Source: Gracilaria domingensis
Lineage: Eukaryota > Rhodophyta > Florideophyceae > Gracilariales > Gracilariaceae
Direction of reading: 5' to 3'
Assembly (NCBI GenBank): GCA_022539475.1
Contig: VCMS01000262.1
Span: 1 to 64,000, forward strand
Length of the DNA: 64,000 nt
Below the pieces are notes generated by a model. That model made no database searches, was not told where the DNA came from, and saw only the letters and a program-made list of their open reading frames with translations. A program made the translations under genes and the position numbers. Positions 16,195 to 26,606 of the stretch are shown here, piece by piece (position 1 is the first letter of the stretch; the number at the start of each line of letters is the position of its first letter).

Positions 16195-18591
16195 ACGGGT
16201 ATAACGCCGAGAAAGCGAAATAGTACGCAGCGGAACAAGAGTGGACAGAAGAAGAGAAGAGCATCGGATGATACGAATCAGGCTACAAGCACCGCACTTC
16301 CTAAACGGAAGTCGTCCTCGACGAAGGAGAGAGTCAGTGGGCGTCCTTCTACAGTACTCTCTCGCCCATCTCGCAGCGGAGCGTCTTCCGGGATTGCGTC
16401 AAGAATTCGTGGATCAGCGAACGATGTCGTGCCGTTAACTGCCGATAATGCAAATCGTGCATCTGTCTCTGCTCCTCAAGAAGATGAGGTAACTCGGCCC
16501 AGCGGGTCAGGACAGGAAGGCATGACAACTGGAACTGAAGAGGTTCGTATGACACCAAAACCTTCATGTCACCGGCCGATATCGAAGACCGGAGCTACTG
16601 GGGCGCGGGTTACGCCGCCCAGTGGATCTGAACAACAAGGGACAATGACGAGAAGTCGTGAGAGCCCTAGTATATTAAGATCGTCACGTCCCTCCCTGTC
16701 TTCTAGAACTGGGGCCGCTATGAATCGTATCATGCCTCGCAATGGGTCCGGACAAGGGAGAGAGACAATAAGAAATCGAGAGACAACTGATAGACGAGTT
16801 ACTCCTCGACCTTCCCCTCTTTCCAGAACGGGGGCCGTTGCAGCTCGTACGAGGCCCAATTCATCTGATATACCATGCCATGGAGGAGGACAGACACGGG
16901 AGTTGGAGCTCGGAGCCGTGCCAAGGGTGGACACAGAACGCCTGCAGCCTCTCGTGTCTAAGGGTATGGCACATGATGATAGTTCCGATAACGAAATAAC
17001 ATCGAATCCTGCGGCATTACCGGGGCCTGTCGCCGAAGAGGCTAGGGAAATACCGGAAGATATCCACACTGGTGTGAAATCAACCTCTATGAACAGACGT
17101 GATCTTTTAAATGAACTGAATTGCTTGAAAGAAAAGGTTAAGACGCTACAAGAGGACTTGATGGTTCGGGGTATTCTAGTACAGGTCGCCCAAGAGCAGA
17201 GTATGGCTTTAAAAAAGAGGCTTAAGGAGAAGGATCTAGTCACTGAAGGGCTTATGGGGGCACTGAAACAGGAGGGGGATAGGTGTACACGTGTCTGTGA
17301 ACCTAGGCAGACAGGTGAAAAGAAGCATAAAATTGAGGTGTGCGCCGAGTTTCGAGAGGTTGCTCGAGCAGTTTATCACAACATGCTGACGTGGGCAAGG
17401 AGAGAAAAAAGTGAGCTATGGCACGAAGGTGAGTCGCTCACCCGAAATTGGGGTAACCGTGCCGAGAAGGTGGAAGACGCAACTGTGAGTGGGGAAGGGC
17501 TTATTGAGCCGGAGGAAGGTGGTTAATACATGGTTCCTAAAAACCCCGTGGAGCTCTTGGGCAGTTTTGGCATGTTGACACCGTCGGTAGAGGGGGGGCC
17601 AGATGCTTTGCTGAAGAAAATGGTTGAAAGTGAGTCGAAGGAGTTGAGCTGGGAAGGTATTAGAAAAGCATCTCTTACCGACAGGTGTATACTCGAACTT
17701 TGTGCAGATATGTGCCTTAGGCAGAGAATGCGGCAGACCATGAGTGACGTCGTGGGCGTTCGGAAGAGAAATACGAGGGATAAACTATTTCTGCTCCTGG
17801 GGTACGATCTGATTTGGAGAAGAACAAAGCTGGTAGAAGAGAATGCTTACGAACTCACAATGCAGTTGAAGGAAGCGCAGGAGAACATACTGCGTCTTGA
17901 CGAAAATGGTGTACCGAACACTTCATGGTGGAGAAAAGCCCCATTTTTTCGTCTAAAGTACTCCAATGCGGACAATGTCGAGAATATGCCGACGGAAGAT
18001 CAAGACTTGTTCTTCCGAAACCGTGTCGGGGTACAAGTACTGAAGGAGTTTATTGGGTATGATGTGGAAGACAAGGATACGGGCACCTTTTTAGATGGCA
18101 CAATACTGTTGCTCGCACGTTTGGACGCTTGGGTGTTGACGGTTGTGAGCCTTCTAAGTACGGATGTGTCAAGGGGTGGCCAGAGACAGAAACTGTTTAC
18201 AAAGAAGTTTGCCGAACTGCTACCTCTGTGTTTAAAGAATGTTCTGGGGGATGTTAGGCAACTTGTCTTGAGGACCAATTCCAGCGAGTTTCATAATTTT
18301 GGAACGACAACGGAAGATTGGACTAAGGTTCTTGGTAATGACATGAGAGAGGCTACATTTGGATATCGAATGCCGTGGAACGGAAGACTTTACTTCACTG
18401 TGAAAGAACAATTTTTTATGGACAGTGTGAGCCGAAGATTGGGTTCTATTAGCGATTGGTTCGTTGGTGAATGCGAGAAAGAGGATATGGAGTTCAAGGA
18501 AATGGACATGAACGATTTCGGAAGTAACACAGGATCACAAGAAAAGGCACCACAAGGTGAACATGTAGAGGATGGAGCCCTTAATGTTTAA
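16195..18591 (+). pseudogene. Coiled-coil gene of copy A (start lost, one premature stop)
   Basis: Homologous to the intact 798-residue ORF of copy C. The ATG of copies B and C is ACG here (16,195), and a serine codon is changed to TAA at 17,524-17,526; otherwise the frame is open to 18,591. The N-terminal half has three 40-residue repeats with the pattern PSGSGQ...SRTGA; the middle is a charged coiled coil (LNELNCLKEKVKTLQEDL); the C-terminal half is conserved but unrecognised. An ATG directly after the internal stop (17,530) could allow a 353-residue product. It converges on the transposase gene, overlapping at the stop codons. Confidence 0.8.
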
Positions 18592-21500
18592 GACTGTACA
18601 AGATCAACGTGCTCAGTTGGTCCTTCATCTGAATCATGATAGAATCGATTGATGTAGAATCGGTGTTGAAACCATTGAAGTGGAGGACAAAAAGGTGGAG
18701 CAGGGTAGTTTGATCGAACAACATGGAAAGTTCCCTGCAGTGCAGAAACCGGAACCATCTCGTACCAAGGAGTTAACTCTACGATAGTCTCCGCTTTGGA
18801 ATGACGAGGGAACGGAAGAGTGTGGTTCTTTTCATCGTTTGTAGCCCACCGTAAAGATATGCATTTCAATATGTGGTCTATGTTTGTTGCGGGGGGTAAA
18901 ACCTCGAAATACCGGACGAATGCCACCTCTGGTTCGGTAAGTGCAGAATCAAGGAGAGATAGTGGAATCAGAGCGACTACCTGGGCAACCCAAGTCTCTG
19001 AATCTTCTCCGCTTACCAATACAGTGGAAAACTTTGGCTTTCTACTGGGACCAAATGCTGCAGAAGCGAAGACTCGTTGGATGATGGGGTATTTGGGTCG
19101 TCCCAGCTTAAGTGCCTTAGAAGACGAATCGAAGTGTTCAAGAGTCGGAACGAAACCGCCTTTCACGAAGGCCGAATTCACCAGAGTTATCCTTGTCTTT
19201 TCTGCGAAGTATGTAATAGAGTGCTCATCCAGTGTTTCTTTCACGAGACTGAGGAAAGGAGGAAGGGCCTGTTCACCAATTTGGTCAAGAATCGACTTTG
19301 TGTCCGTACTTGAGAACATCTCTCTAACAGCAGTCCCTGTTTTTGAACTGGACATACTTGAAACACAATGTTGAAGAGCTGGTAAAGTGAACGAACGCCC
19401 TCTCATTGCAAATCGAGGAAGCTGTGTGGAAGTTCCTGGTAAACCTGGATTACGCTGGTCAGGAGTATTGCCATTCCATTTCTTTCTAACATGTTCATGC
19501 TCAATGGAGCAAAAAGTCTCCTCCACAGCCGTTGCTGTTCTTCTGGACGTCTCTTTGTAGTGTCTCCTAAAAGGCAGGTGTGCATGTTCGTATATGCCTG
19601 CGTCGTAGTACTTGATACTTCCGAGACGGCGAATATCGTCCACGAGATGATCGAGAAGATGAAACTTCAGAGTTCCCAGTCTGGAGGGATGAAAATCCGC
19701 CAGAGTCCTTGTCGCGGAACGCTTGAAGGCTTCAATCTCCGAATTAAGACACAGGAGAGAGCTTTCAGTCCAATACGGGTCACAATTGTATCTGAATAAG
19801 GGTGAAAGCCACTCCGAGTACTGAGAGAAAACGGTTGTGATTGGGGCAACATCCTGTTCTCCACAGCATATGTCAAAGAATGCTCCTATGAAGGGGAAGA
19901 CCATGTCAAGTGCTTTGTAGTTTTTGGCCTCCAGCATTCCACGGAGACCGTCTTTCGTGAAGATACCATTCAAAGATTTGCCTTTCTCCTGCGTGGAGAA
20001 ATCGATATGTATACCTTTGGCAGGAGAATCGCGTTCTATGGCAGCTAGAATTGCGTTTGCATGGTTGAGGAGTTGGGTGCGTATCGTTCGAAATGAACGC
20101 GATGCAGATGTTCCTGTTGTGGTGCATAGGGTGTCTGACTGCAGTCTCTCCATTGTGGCCGTTTCTATCAGCTTTGAGATGCCGAGATGCAAGTTGTGTA
20201 ACGGTTCGAATGAGAACAGACTGTATGGAGACAATCCCGGGATCATTCCAAGGCTTACGAAAGTTTCGAGGAAGGAAGGAATGAGAGATATGGAATTTGA
20301 ACGCATCAAAGTATCCGCCTGAGATCTCCTCTCCCTCGCACGACGTCGACGTCTTTCCGCCTCGTCTTTTTGTGCATGTTGCAAGATAGCTGTGTATTTC
20401 TTTCGGATGCTTTTCGTGTGCTTTTGAGAACGTCCGTTGAATGAGGTGGGAATAGGACTGCATAAAGATGAGCGAGGGGCTTTGCATCTATGACACGGGC
20501 TTTCCGTTTTGGTCCCATGAAGAATGGACAGAATGTCCTTAGCCTCAGGAATATCCGCACAATAACTTGCAAGCAGAGGATGGCACACTCGACTTAGTTT
20601 GTCTTCGCCGATGAACTCAAAACCTTTCTGCGTAAGATTTAGAATGGGCTCCAGGACTTGACGAAGAGATTCTTGAAGAATTTGCATCCTGGACTCGCGT
20701 AGAGACTTGCTAGAAACGAATGGCATTGGGTCTGCTTCGGATGCGGAAACCTCGATCAGTGTGGTAGGGAAGTATGCCACTACTGTGAGGTCATCACGGA
20801 TGCACTTACGGCGTAGCTCGTCAGAGAAGTTGAGAAATATGAGGTGAAGAGGATAGGCGGTAACCGATGTTTGCTTTAGAGTTGTTGAAGACTTAGCGGT
20901 GTATACCTGCAGAAGACCTACGAAAGATTCACTGTAACTTATTTCTTGGGAGTACCACACTATTCTACTATCCAAAGAGCCCATGACTATTTCCTTAAGT
21001 TTTGAGGTGGCGTCTCTTGCGAGAGAGCCGGACATGGGGTGAGATATTTTCGTGGAGTGGGTCTGAGGTATAGGGTGGAAGAATGTGTTTTCGTTGTTAG
21101 CCAACTGGAGCTGTTTCACAAGTGTCTGAACGGGGTGTCTCGTGTTGAGGGTGGCGCTGAATTCACATCCTTTTGGCGAGACAGTTCTTCGATTGAAACC
21201 GTCTTTTGAGGCGTATCGTTCGAAAATGGCGTTCTTCAGTTCTGTACAGCGCTTGGAACTTGTTATGGTCTCGTTGAATCGCTTTTGCGAGAATCGCGGG
21301 TCCCGAAGTAGCCCAATTAGCTCGTCTGCCTCACGATGACCAAGGTTGGAAGCTATTGAAGCCAGACAAACCGTGAGATAATCCATATGCAAATCACCGA
21401 GGGCCTCCTCAGAAGGCACTGGGCGGGAACTGCTTCCGTGTTCTCGCTCTAATGACGCGGGACCCGGGGAAGGAGAAACACAATGCGAAGTGTCCGGAAT

Positions 21501-21863
21501 GAGAGGGGCGCACGGAGTGGGGTCAACGATGTCCTCGGACACCGGAGGCTCGGGAAGGCGACAAGGGGCAGTGACCGTCTCGGAAGATGCGGCCGCGGGC
21601 GCGGAAAGCTTGAGACGCTTGCTTCTCCGAATGGGCCGTCTATTTTCGTCTTCCAGCGCTGCTTTCAGACGAAACTGGCAATGGTTGACATGCTGTTGAA
21701 GAGATAAGACTCCTCGGCGAGTAACGAACGGGCACCCACGCTTCTTATGTGTACAGTAGTAGACCATGGGAAGAAGAAATGAACGAGAAAAGACGACAAA
21801 GACTGCAAGGGAAGGTCGTCCGAAGGGAGAAGGAGGTCGAGCGATAGTCAAGATCGACGTCAT
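18588..21863 (-). CDS. CACTA/Plavaka-like transposase, intact copy (1,091 residues)
   Basis: Open from ATG 21,863 (MTSILTIARPP); a second ATG at MVYYCTHKKRGC is a possible start. An N-terminal zinc-finger-like motif CTHKKRGC...HVNHC is followed by a basic RRSKRLKLS stretch. The middle has SPCHRCKAP preceded by a YCADIPEAKDI segment, then FSFEPLHNLHLGISK, and later FHLLDHLVDDIRRLGS with YEHAHLPFRRHYKETSRR. This series of motifs recalls fungal Plavaka and Tnp2/CACTA transposases; the KDZ group is an alternative. Catalytic DDE residues were not assigned. The sequence is intact here but broken in copies B and C. It converges on the coiled-coil gene with overlapping stop codons (18,588-18,591). 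Confidence 0.75.
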   Translation of the reverse strand: MTSILTIARPPSPFGRPSLAVFVVFSRSFLLPMVYYCTHKKRGCPFVTRRGVLSLQQHVNHCQFRLKAALEDENRRPIRRSKRLKLSAPAAASSETVTAPCRLPEPPVSEDIVDPTPCAPLIPDTSHCVSPSPGPASLEREHGSSSRPVPSEEALGDLHMDYLTVCLASIASNLGHREADELIGLLRDPRFSQKRFNETITSSKRCTELKNAIFERYASKDGFNRRTVSPKGCEFSATLNTRHPVQTLVKQLQLANNENTFFHPIPQTHSTKISHPMSGSLARDATSKLKEIVMGSLDSRIVWYSQEISYSESFVGLLQVYTAKSSTTLKQTSVTAYPLHLIFLNFSDELRRKCIRDDLTVVAYFPTTLIEVSASEADPMPFVSSKSLRESRMQILQESLRQVLEPILNLTQKGFEFIGEDKLSRVCHPLLASYCADIPEAKDILSILHGTKTESPCHRCKAPRSSLCSPIPTSFNGRSQKHTKSIRKKYTAILQHAQKDEAERRRRRARERRSQADTLMRSNSISLIPSFLETFVSLGMIPGLSPYSLFSFEPLHNLHLGISKLIETATMERLQSDTLCTTTGTSASRSFRTIRTQLLNHANAILAAIERDSPAKGIHIDFSTQEKGKSLNGIFTKDGLRGMLEAKNYKALDMVFPFIGAFFDICCGEQDVAPITTVFSQYSEWLSPLFRYNCDPYWTESSLLCLNSEIEAFKRSATRTLADFHPSRLGTLKFHLLDHLVDDIRRLGSIKYYDAGIYEHAHLPFRRHYKETSRRTATAVEETFCSIEHEHVRKKWNGNTPDQRNPGLPGTSTQLPRFAMRGRSFTLPALQHCVSSMSSSKTGTAVREMFSSTDTKSILDQIGEQALPPFLSLVKETLDEHSITYFAEKTRITLVNSAFVKGGFVPTLEHFDSSSKALKLGRPKYPIIQRVFASAAFGPSRKPKFSTVLVSGEDSETWVAQVVALIPLSLLDSALTEPEVAFVRYFEVLPPATNIDHILKCISLRWATNDEKNHTLPFPRHSKAETIVELTPWYEMVPVSALQGTFHVVRSNYPAPPFCPPLQWFQHRFYINRFYHDSDEGPTEHVDLVQS

Positions 21864-21989
21864 GCTGAGAACGGAGAATATATTTTGAGTTCAAATCAGG
21901 TGCTTTCGTTGAAAAAGGAACGTAGGTACACGTCGACTTCAACACAAGAATGTACTCCTCGTATTATGTACCACTGGTTATAAACCTGT

Positions 21990-22330
21990 GGTTTTCCAAC
22001 GTTGTACGCTCTACACCTGTCCAATCTCGCACAGAAAAATAAATCTCTTCCCTCCGCCGCCGCCGCCGCGCCTCCGACGTCCGACCTTCCGTTACCGTCT
22101 TGATCCGTGCCATCCACATCCTCCCGTTATACTCCGCTCCGTCCTTCTTTTTCCTCACTCTACTTTATGGAGGCTCCTTTAAGTAGAGGGCGGAAAAAAG
22201 TAGGACGGAGTCATCCGTATCTCACGGATGTATTCCGTGCAGTCTATTCGTACGTTCTTCCATATCCTTCCACGTATATTTGCTCTAAACTAACCAATCC
22301 TCACCGCGTTTCTTCGCGCTCTGCGACATG
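21990..22330. other. Transposase upstream region of copy A
   Basis: No gene. It contains a conserved GC-rich triplet stretch (CCGCCGCCGCCGCC near 22,055-22,070) that recurs at 38,022-38,040 and 53,372-53,390, and a conserved word around CACGGATGTATTCCGTG (22,221-22,237, itself an inverted repeat). Conservation in all copies suggests promoter or subterminal function for the transposase gene. Confidence 0.5.
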
Positions 22331-22471
22331 TAAACGGCAGGAAATAAGCTAATCACCTTCAACTTCTTCTATTTGTTAAAGATATAGAACGAGTTGAAGG
22401 GTGAAAACGGGAACCCGGTAAGTCAAAGCGACCACTGTAAGTACGCGAACAATGGTTCATTTCGTTGGGCC

Positions 22472-22539
22472 ATAGGCTCTAGCTTCGCCTCTTGCGCTAC
22501 TTTTCAAAACAGCGCAAGACGCGAGGAGCTAGAGCCTAT
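22472..22539. repeat. Inverted repeat with GCGCAAGACGCGAG words, copy A
   Basis: The left arm begins ATAGGCTCTAGC and the right arm ends GCTAGAGCCTAT, with AGCGCAAGACGCGAG in the right arm. It is related to the tandem repeats of copy B at 37,190-37,515, which contain the same words. Confidence 0.7.
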
Positions 22540-22853
22540 TGCGCAACAAACCAAGTTGGTTTCTTGGCGATCTTGGATCTCTGAGTGTTCAGGATAGACG
22601 ATTCTGGTTTGGTTGGGACATAGGCTGCTCTCTCGTTTATCGCATCTTGGGGTATTTTTGCTGCATGGGCATTCTCAGTGTCGTTGCTTGTGAGTTCTCG
22701 CTTCGAGACCTTTCGCGGTTTATGATGAATGGATTGCTGGTAATCTAACCGATCCCTTTCCTTCTTCTTCTTCCTTTTGCGAGTTACTAGGTCCCTCGAA
22801 TTTTCTGGCGCAACGTTTCTAATTTGCTTTATCAATTGTACGTTCCATCGCAT
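22536..22853 (-). CDS. Small basic ORF in the terminal region, copy A
   Basis: About 105 residues starting MRWNVQLIKQ, very rich in K and R (RKRKKKKERDR). Related frames occur at 36,908-37,249 (copy B) and, partly duplicated, at 52,520-52,990 (copy C). I do not recognise it. Since copy C is frameshifted and the 3' end overlaps an inverted repeat, it may be only a conserved subterminal sequence. Confidence 0.35.
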   Translation of the reverse strand: MRWNVQLIKQIRNVAPENSRDLVTRKRKKKKERDRLDYQQSIHHKPRKVSKRELTSNDTENAHAAKIPQDAINERAAYVPTKPESSILNTQRSKIAKKPTWFVAQ

Positions 22854-22958
22854 TTCAAATGTATCCAACGGAGCATTGAATAACTTATGGATACTTTCTG
22901 TTTACGTATACAGGTAAAAGACTTTTGATGCGGACGTAGCTCACGAGTTGCAGGTGCA

Positions 22959-23130
22959 GGTTCCTCAAGTAGGGAACCATGCATCTGGGCATGGTTCCCT
23001 ACATGAAGAACGGAGAGGATGAGGCGCTTCGCGCCTCATCCTCTCGGAGTGCGTATTTGTTCTACCGATACCGCACTTTGGTGCAGGTGCCCTCTGCGGC
23101 ATCTGCCGCAGATTGCGCCTACACCCGCTT
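22959..23130. repeat. Three-hairpin cluster, copy A
   Basis: Three adjacent inverted repeats: (1) 22,959-23,011, arms GGTTCCTCAAGTAGGGAACC / reverse-like ending GAAGAAC; (2) 23,013-23,045, a perfect 15-bp stem GAGAGGATGAGGCGC with loop TTC; (3) about 23,085-23,122, core CTGCGGC-ATCT-GCCGCAG. The same trio occurs in copies B and C at the same distance from the terminal ORF. Confidence 0.9.
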
Positions 23131-23242
23131 TATCATGGGGAAATAATACATGTAATATAGCGAAGTAGTGGTTAGCAAAAGCGGTCGATAGAAGAATAGA
23201 TACGAATAAAACGGTATGATTTCATAAAGTACATCATCTGTA

Positions 23243-23506
23243 CTAGCAACAGTATTCCATGCGTTGCAGGGTATCATTCCGCAGAAGGAATCGTGTAATG
23301 TGCACCTTAATGGAAACTGAACCTAGACTTCGCGAAATACCCTTCAGGTAGCCCTCGACTAAAGAACTAGCACCAGTGGGAAACCCACCAGTATTTACTG
23401 CACAGCGATTCTGGACGACCCAAGCAATTATCTTCAAATTTTGAAATAATTGATCTCGATATTTTTTCAAAACGTTTACTGGACGACCGTTGCCAAAAAC
23501 TAGCAT
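23243..23506 (-). CDS. Conserved terminal small ORF, copy A (87 residues)
   Basis: Begins MLVFGNGRPVNVLKKYRDQL. Homologues are open in copies B (92 residues, 36,234) and C (94 residues, 51,861). In each the ATG directly follows CTGTCTCTTG(C/A)AG, and similarity between copies ends just upstream. This could be a small protein, or a last exon joined to upstream exons. No family recognised. Confidence 0.45.
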   Translation of the reverse strand: MLVFGNGRPVNVLKKYRDQLFQNLKIIAWVVQNRCAVNTGGFPTGASSLVEGYLKGISRSLGSVSIKVHITRFLLRNDTLQRMEYCC

Positions 23507-23522
23507 CTGCAAGAGACAGACG

Positions 23523-23890
23523 TAACAGAAAAATTCACTGATTACTTTCGCTTTTGTTTTGGCATTGATTCAGAAAATTAAACCCATGAGAGAGAGAGAG
23601 ATGTCTCTTCTGCTCGGTTATAAGTATGAAAGAGTCTTCGTCTACAGACCAAATTCAAATGAAAGTATCACGTAGTCTAAAAATAGTGGAAATTTGAAAT
23701 GTAGACGCAATCGTTTTTACAGCAATGATAAAATAATTATAAGATATGATTAGCTACAAACTTCACCCAGATTCATTTCGCTTCTGGTCTGGCATGCTTA
23801 CACTGAAGGAAAGAATTGTTTTAATCAAGAGCTGGGAAGGGCTTTCGATTCACCACTCTGTCGGAGAAAACCGGGAGAAGTAGCACTTTC
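23523..23890. other. Flank of copy A, no gene seen
   Basis: AT-rich sequence with a short GA repeat (GAGAGAGAGAGA near 23,588). Nothing here matches the flanks of copies B or C. Confidence 0.5.
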
Positions 23891-23896
23891 TTTGGC

Positions 23897-24310
23897 GTGT
23901 TCTTTCCATCTTCCTGTTTTGCTAACTTTGAGTTTCATATGACGTTTGTACGTCCGTTTATACTTTCCTCACATACTGGTGTTCCGAAGGTTTCTGGAGA
24001 TGCTCCATTTTTGGTCCACGCGCGAACTGGTGATTTCCTTAGTTTTCTGAACATAAGCCGCAAAATCAGCCTTTCCATGAAGAAAGTCAATCCGCAACTT
24101 TGTAAAGTCATTGCAATGACTCTCAGAGCTAGCTATGCAACTTCTGTTCTCCATAATTATCGGATTGGAAAGATTGAGGAGGCCATGGCTTCTGATCGTT
24201 TTATTGGTTGGGTGGCAAAGCGCATGAACACCTCAACGGATCAGTTGGAAAAGGTATACGTGCATATTCATCCGGAGAATTTTGAGTTAAAGTTGCTGTT
24301 GAGCACTTAA
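23897..24310 (+). pseudogene. Tyrosine-recombinase-like C-terminal fragment
   Basis: A 137-codon open frame without a clear ATG at its start (GTG; an internal ATG lies at MTFVRP). Its C-terminal 100 residues recall the catalytic end of tyrosine recombinases: PFLVHARTGDFLS, then MTLRASYATSVL at the position of the box-II Arg (usual form H-x-LRHTFAT), then FIGWVAKRMNT and EKVYVHIHP with a candidate nucleophile Tyr. The His of box II is not conserved. It may be the last exon or a remnant of a Crypton- or DIRS-like element. It lies just outside copy A. Confidence 0.4.
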
Positions 24311-24403
24311 AAGCCATTGATAATGACTTCTAGACATTTAGATGTAGTGCTTTGGTTTTTTACACGTGGCTCTGAATGAGTTCATAGTGTAGTTGATGTT
24401 TAG

Positions 24404-24679
24404 TTCATTTGCAACAAACGCTTATGGTTTTGTACTCTACCTCGCCTTGCAGAAAAACTCTCTCCCAGTCGACGTCGGGCTAGAGAAGGGGACTGCACAC
24501 CATTACTTGGGGTGATACTCCATGTCGATGGCATCGTTTGCTATTCCGATGACCACTGGTGGGTCCGGGGAGCTCTTCGCAACGTTTGTATACATTTTGA
24601 CAGTGGGCATCCCATCGTAGTGATTGGTACCAGGCTATCTATAGTAAAAACACAAGTTATAGGAGAACCCATCTTCTAA
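24404..24679 (+). other. Open frame without ATG, possible exon
   Basis: 91 codons open between stops, ending TAA at 24,677-24,679, with protein-like composition (contains GVILHVDGIVCYSDDHWW). A splice-acceptor-like CTCGCCTTGCAG ends at 24,452 inside it. It could be an exon or pseudogene of a host or mobile gene. No family recognised. Confidence 0.3.
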
Positions 24680-25955
24680 GCCATATTCTAAAAGACCTGC
24701 AGCAAACATGCAGCGACAGGAGGATCCGCAAATGCGGCCAAGAAGATTAAAAAACTTTATAATAGCAAAGCTCGTATTCACAACCGGGATGAGCTAAAGT
24801 AGAGCTATTCAACGCTTTTGCTCAAGTAAAAGATACTTTTTTGGCTTTCAGAAACTGCTTTTCGGACGTTCTAACCTTCTATTTGGTACATGTCTGAATT
24901 CGACCGCTTATGTATATAGAACTAAGTACTTTTCTTGGAAAAAGTAGTAAACAGCAAAATAAAAAGTTATGAATATGCGCCGTATCACACGGCGCATTTT
25001 GGTCACTTTCTGGAGAGAACTCCCACAATGGATCACAACCCCTCCAACAAATCAAAATTAAGCAAAAAGAAAATCCTTGTAGGAAGTGCATTTGGATATG
25101 GCTATAACATATGTCCAAAACTTTACTTATTTCTTGCAAAGAGTCTACTCCTACTCAAAATATCAATGCACACCACCAGAGTGTTGATAGCGTTCGCCAA
25201 GCAGTACAAGGCAAATTTTGATATATCTTCATAATCATCAGCACTATATCTGTCACTTAGTATTGCTAAATTTATTACCAGTCTTAAATTTTACTAGCCA
25301 CATGCATGGTTTGGAAATTGCAGTTTTCTTTATAATGGTATCACTTGTACCAAAATTAAATTGTTTCTAAATAGCTTTAAGTCGCTAAAAGATATGAACT
25401 ATAGATTCAAATCATTGCTTGAAGTTGAACATTGTGTTTCTACATTCTAGTGCAATCATGCACTCTCCGCAAAAGAGCTTTGCGGTTGCTTCCTTGGAGA
25501 AGCTCGCCTCTCTAAGTTCTAATGCCACGTGGGCGTAAATTAACCAAGATACTTTTCGTAAACGTTCTGCTTTCAATTGAAAGGAGAGAACTAGAGGACA
25601 GTAATCTCGTAGCTGGAAACTTTTGTGCAAACCACCAACGCCTGTGCGAAACGGAAGCAGCAGCTACTTCCCACTTCCATGTCCTCTGGATAATAATCTT
25701 ACCCCCATTTCAGCAGGTTCCGGACGCTCGAAAACCGAGACTATTAATCTAGTCTCTGACGACAAGATCCTTCCAGATGTCACACCTGTGTCTCAGCAAT
25801 CACGAAACCGCAGATTTCTTGTTCCATCCGTGTCAGCTCGTGGTAATACCGCTCGTGGCACTCGTACCATTCGTCGACGGATATTTGGTGACTCTCGGCC
25901 ATTGAATTGGTCACACGATAACAGTCCAGGCTTATCGTCAGGAATCTGATGTTGA
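24680..25955. other. AT-rich stretch before the old retrotransposon
   Basis: No supported gene. Short open frames exist (for example 25,623-25,949, plus) but show no recognisable motif. The last bases TTTGG (25,956-25,960) are the target duplication of the following element. Confidence 0.5.
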
Positions 25956-25960
25956 TTTGG

Positions 25961-26449
25961 TGTTAGGGTCTTATCGTATGTTTTATTTATTCTCTATGTT
26001 AATGCGTTTTAATCTAGTTATTTTTATGATATTATTCTTTTGTTGAACTCCTCGTGATCTAGCGGTATAATTCGGTATCCATTTTATCCCTGAAGTACAT
26101 CAACTAGGGTCATTGTCACGTTGTCCTCAACACATGTCACTGATGTTGTCAGAGGTGACCCTTCATGTCATCGATGACTTCAACCGTCTTGGGACCTGGA
26201 CTCGTGAAAGAAACTTCTAGAACCTAGTTTCTACGATAGTTCCTACGCTAGTCTTTACGCTTCTGCTTGTACTCATATCGAGTACGGACTGAGGGATACC
26301 GTGGAAAAACCGGCTAGCCACCTTATTCTTGAGGGTTGAAACCTCTATATAGACCCTGGTCGACTTTCCAACTTCTCCTCGGCAGTCACCATCGTTCACG
26401 TTCTCAACCATCGACCCAAGTCCTCAAACACCGGTCCAGTGTTCTAACA
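25961..26449 (+). repeat. 5' LTR of the old retrotransposon
   Basis: 489 bp, TGTTA...TAACA ends. It starts TGTTAGGGTCTTATCGTATG, matched at 31,740 by TGTTAAGGTCCTATCGTATG. It is followed from 26,451 by TGGTAGCATCGCA, a plausible primer-binding site. Confidence 0.92.
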
Positions 26450-26464
26450 TTGGTAGCATCGCAA

Positions 26465-26606
26465 GTAAGTATTGCGCTCATTTGAAACTAAGTGACCATC
26501 CAGCCGTGGTGGATTTTGCTACACAAAATTCCCTAGGTTTGGATGAGCCACAGACATTCAGCTCATTACGTACTGTTGATTTCTGACCCATTTTGAGTGT
26601 TTCCAG
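26465..26606 (+). other. Possible leader intron
   Basis: A consensus donor GTAAGT begins at 26,465; TTCTGAC, a possible branch site, lies near 26,580; and TTCCAG ends at 26,606. Joining the flanks gives GCA-ATG-ATC-TCA, creating an ATG in frame with the zinc-finger ORF, which otherwise has none. Confidence 0.4.

Larger units (their letters stand above)
1..23522 (-). mobile_element. Copy A of the large transposase/MTase-SET element (reverse orientation, incomplete)
   Basis: Defined by comparison with copies B and C inside this window. Read in reverse from 23,522 it shows the terminal 90-residue ORF, three hairpins, the transposase gene, the coiled-coil gene, the MTase-SET gene and the central palindrome. 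The ParB-like gene would lie left of base 1. Similarity between the three copies begins at a shared stretch CGTCTGTCTCTTG (reverse complement here at 23,510-23,522); outside it the flanks differ, so this is the best estimate of one boundary. The exact terminus and target duplication are not established. A Ty3/gypsy element (1,330-13,102) is nested in the MTase part. The transposase ORF is intact, the other genes are broken. Confidence 0.8.

Noticed and set aside
22060-22075. GCC triplet run as a CRISPR-like or coding repeat
   Set aside because: It is a short simple repeat conserved with the element; no spacers or coding frame.
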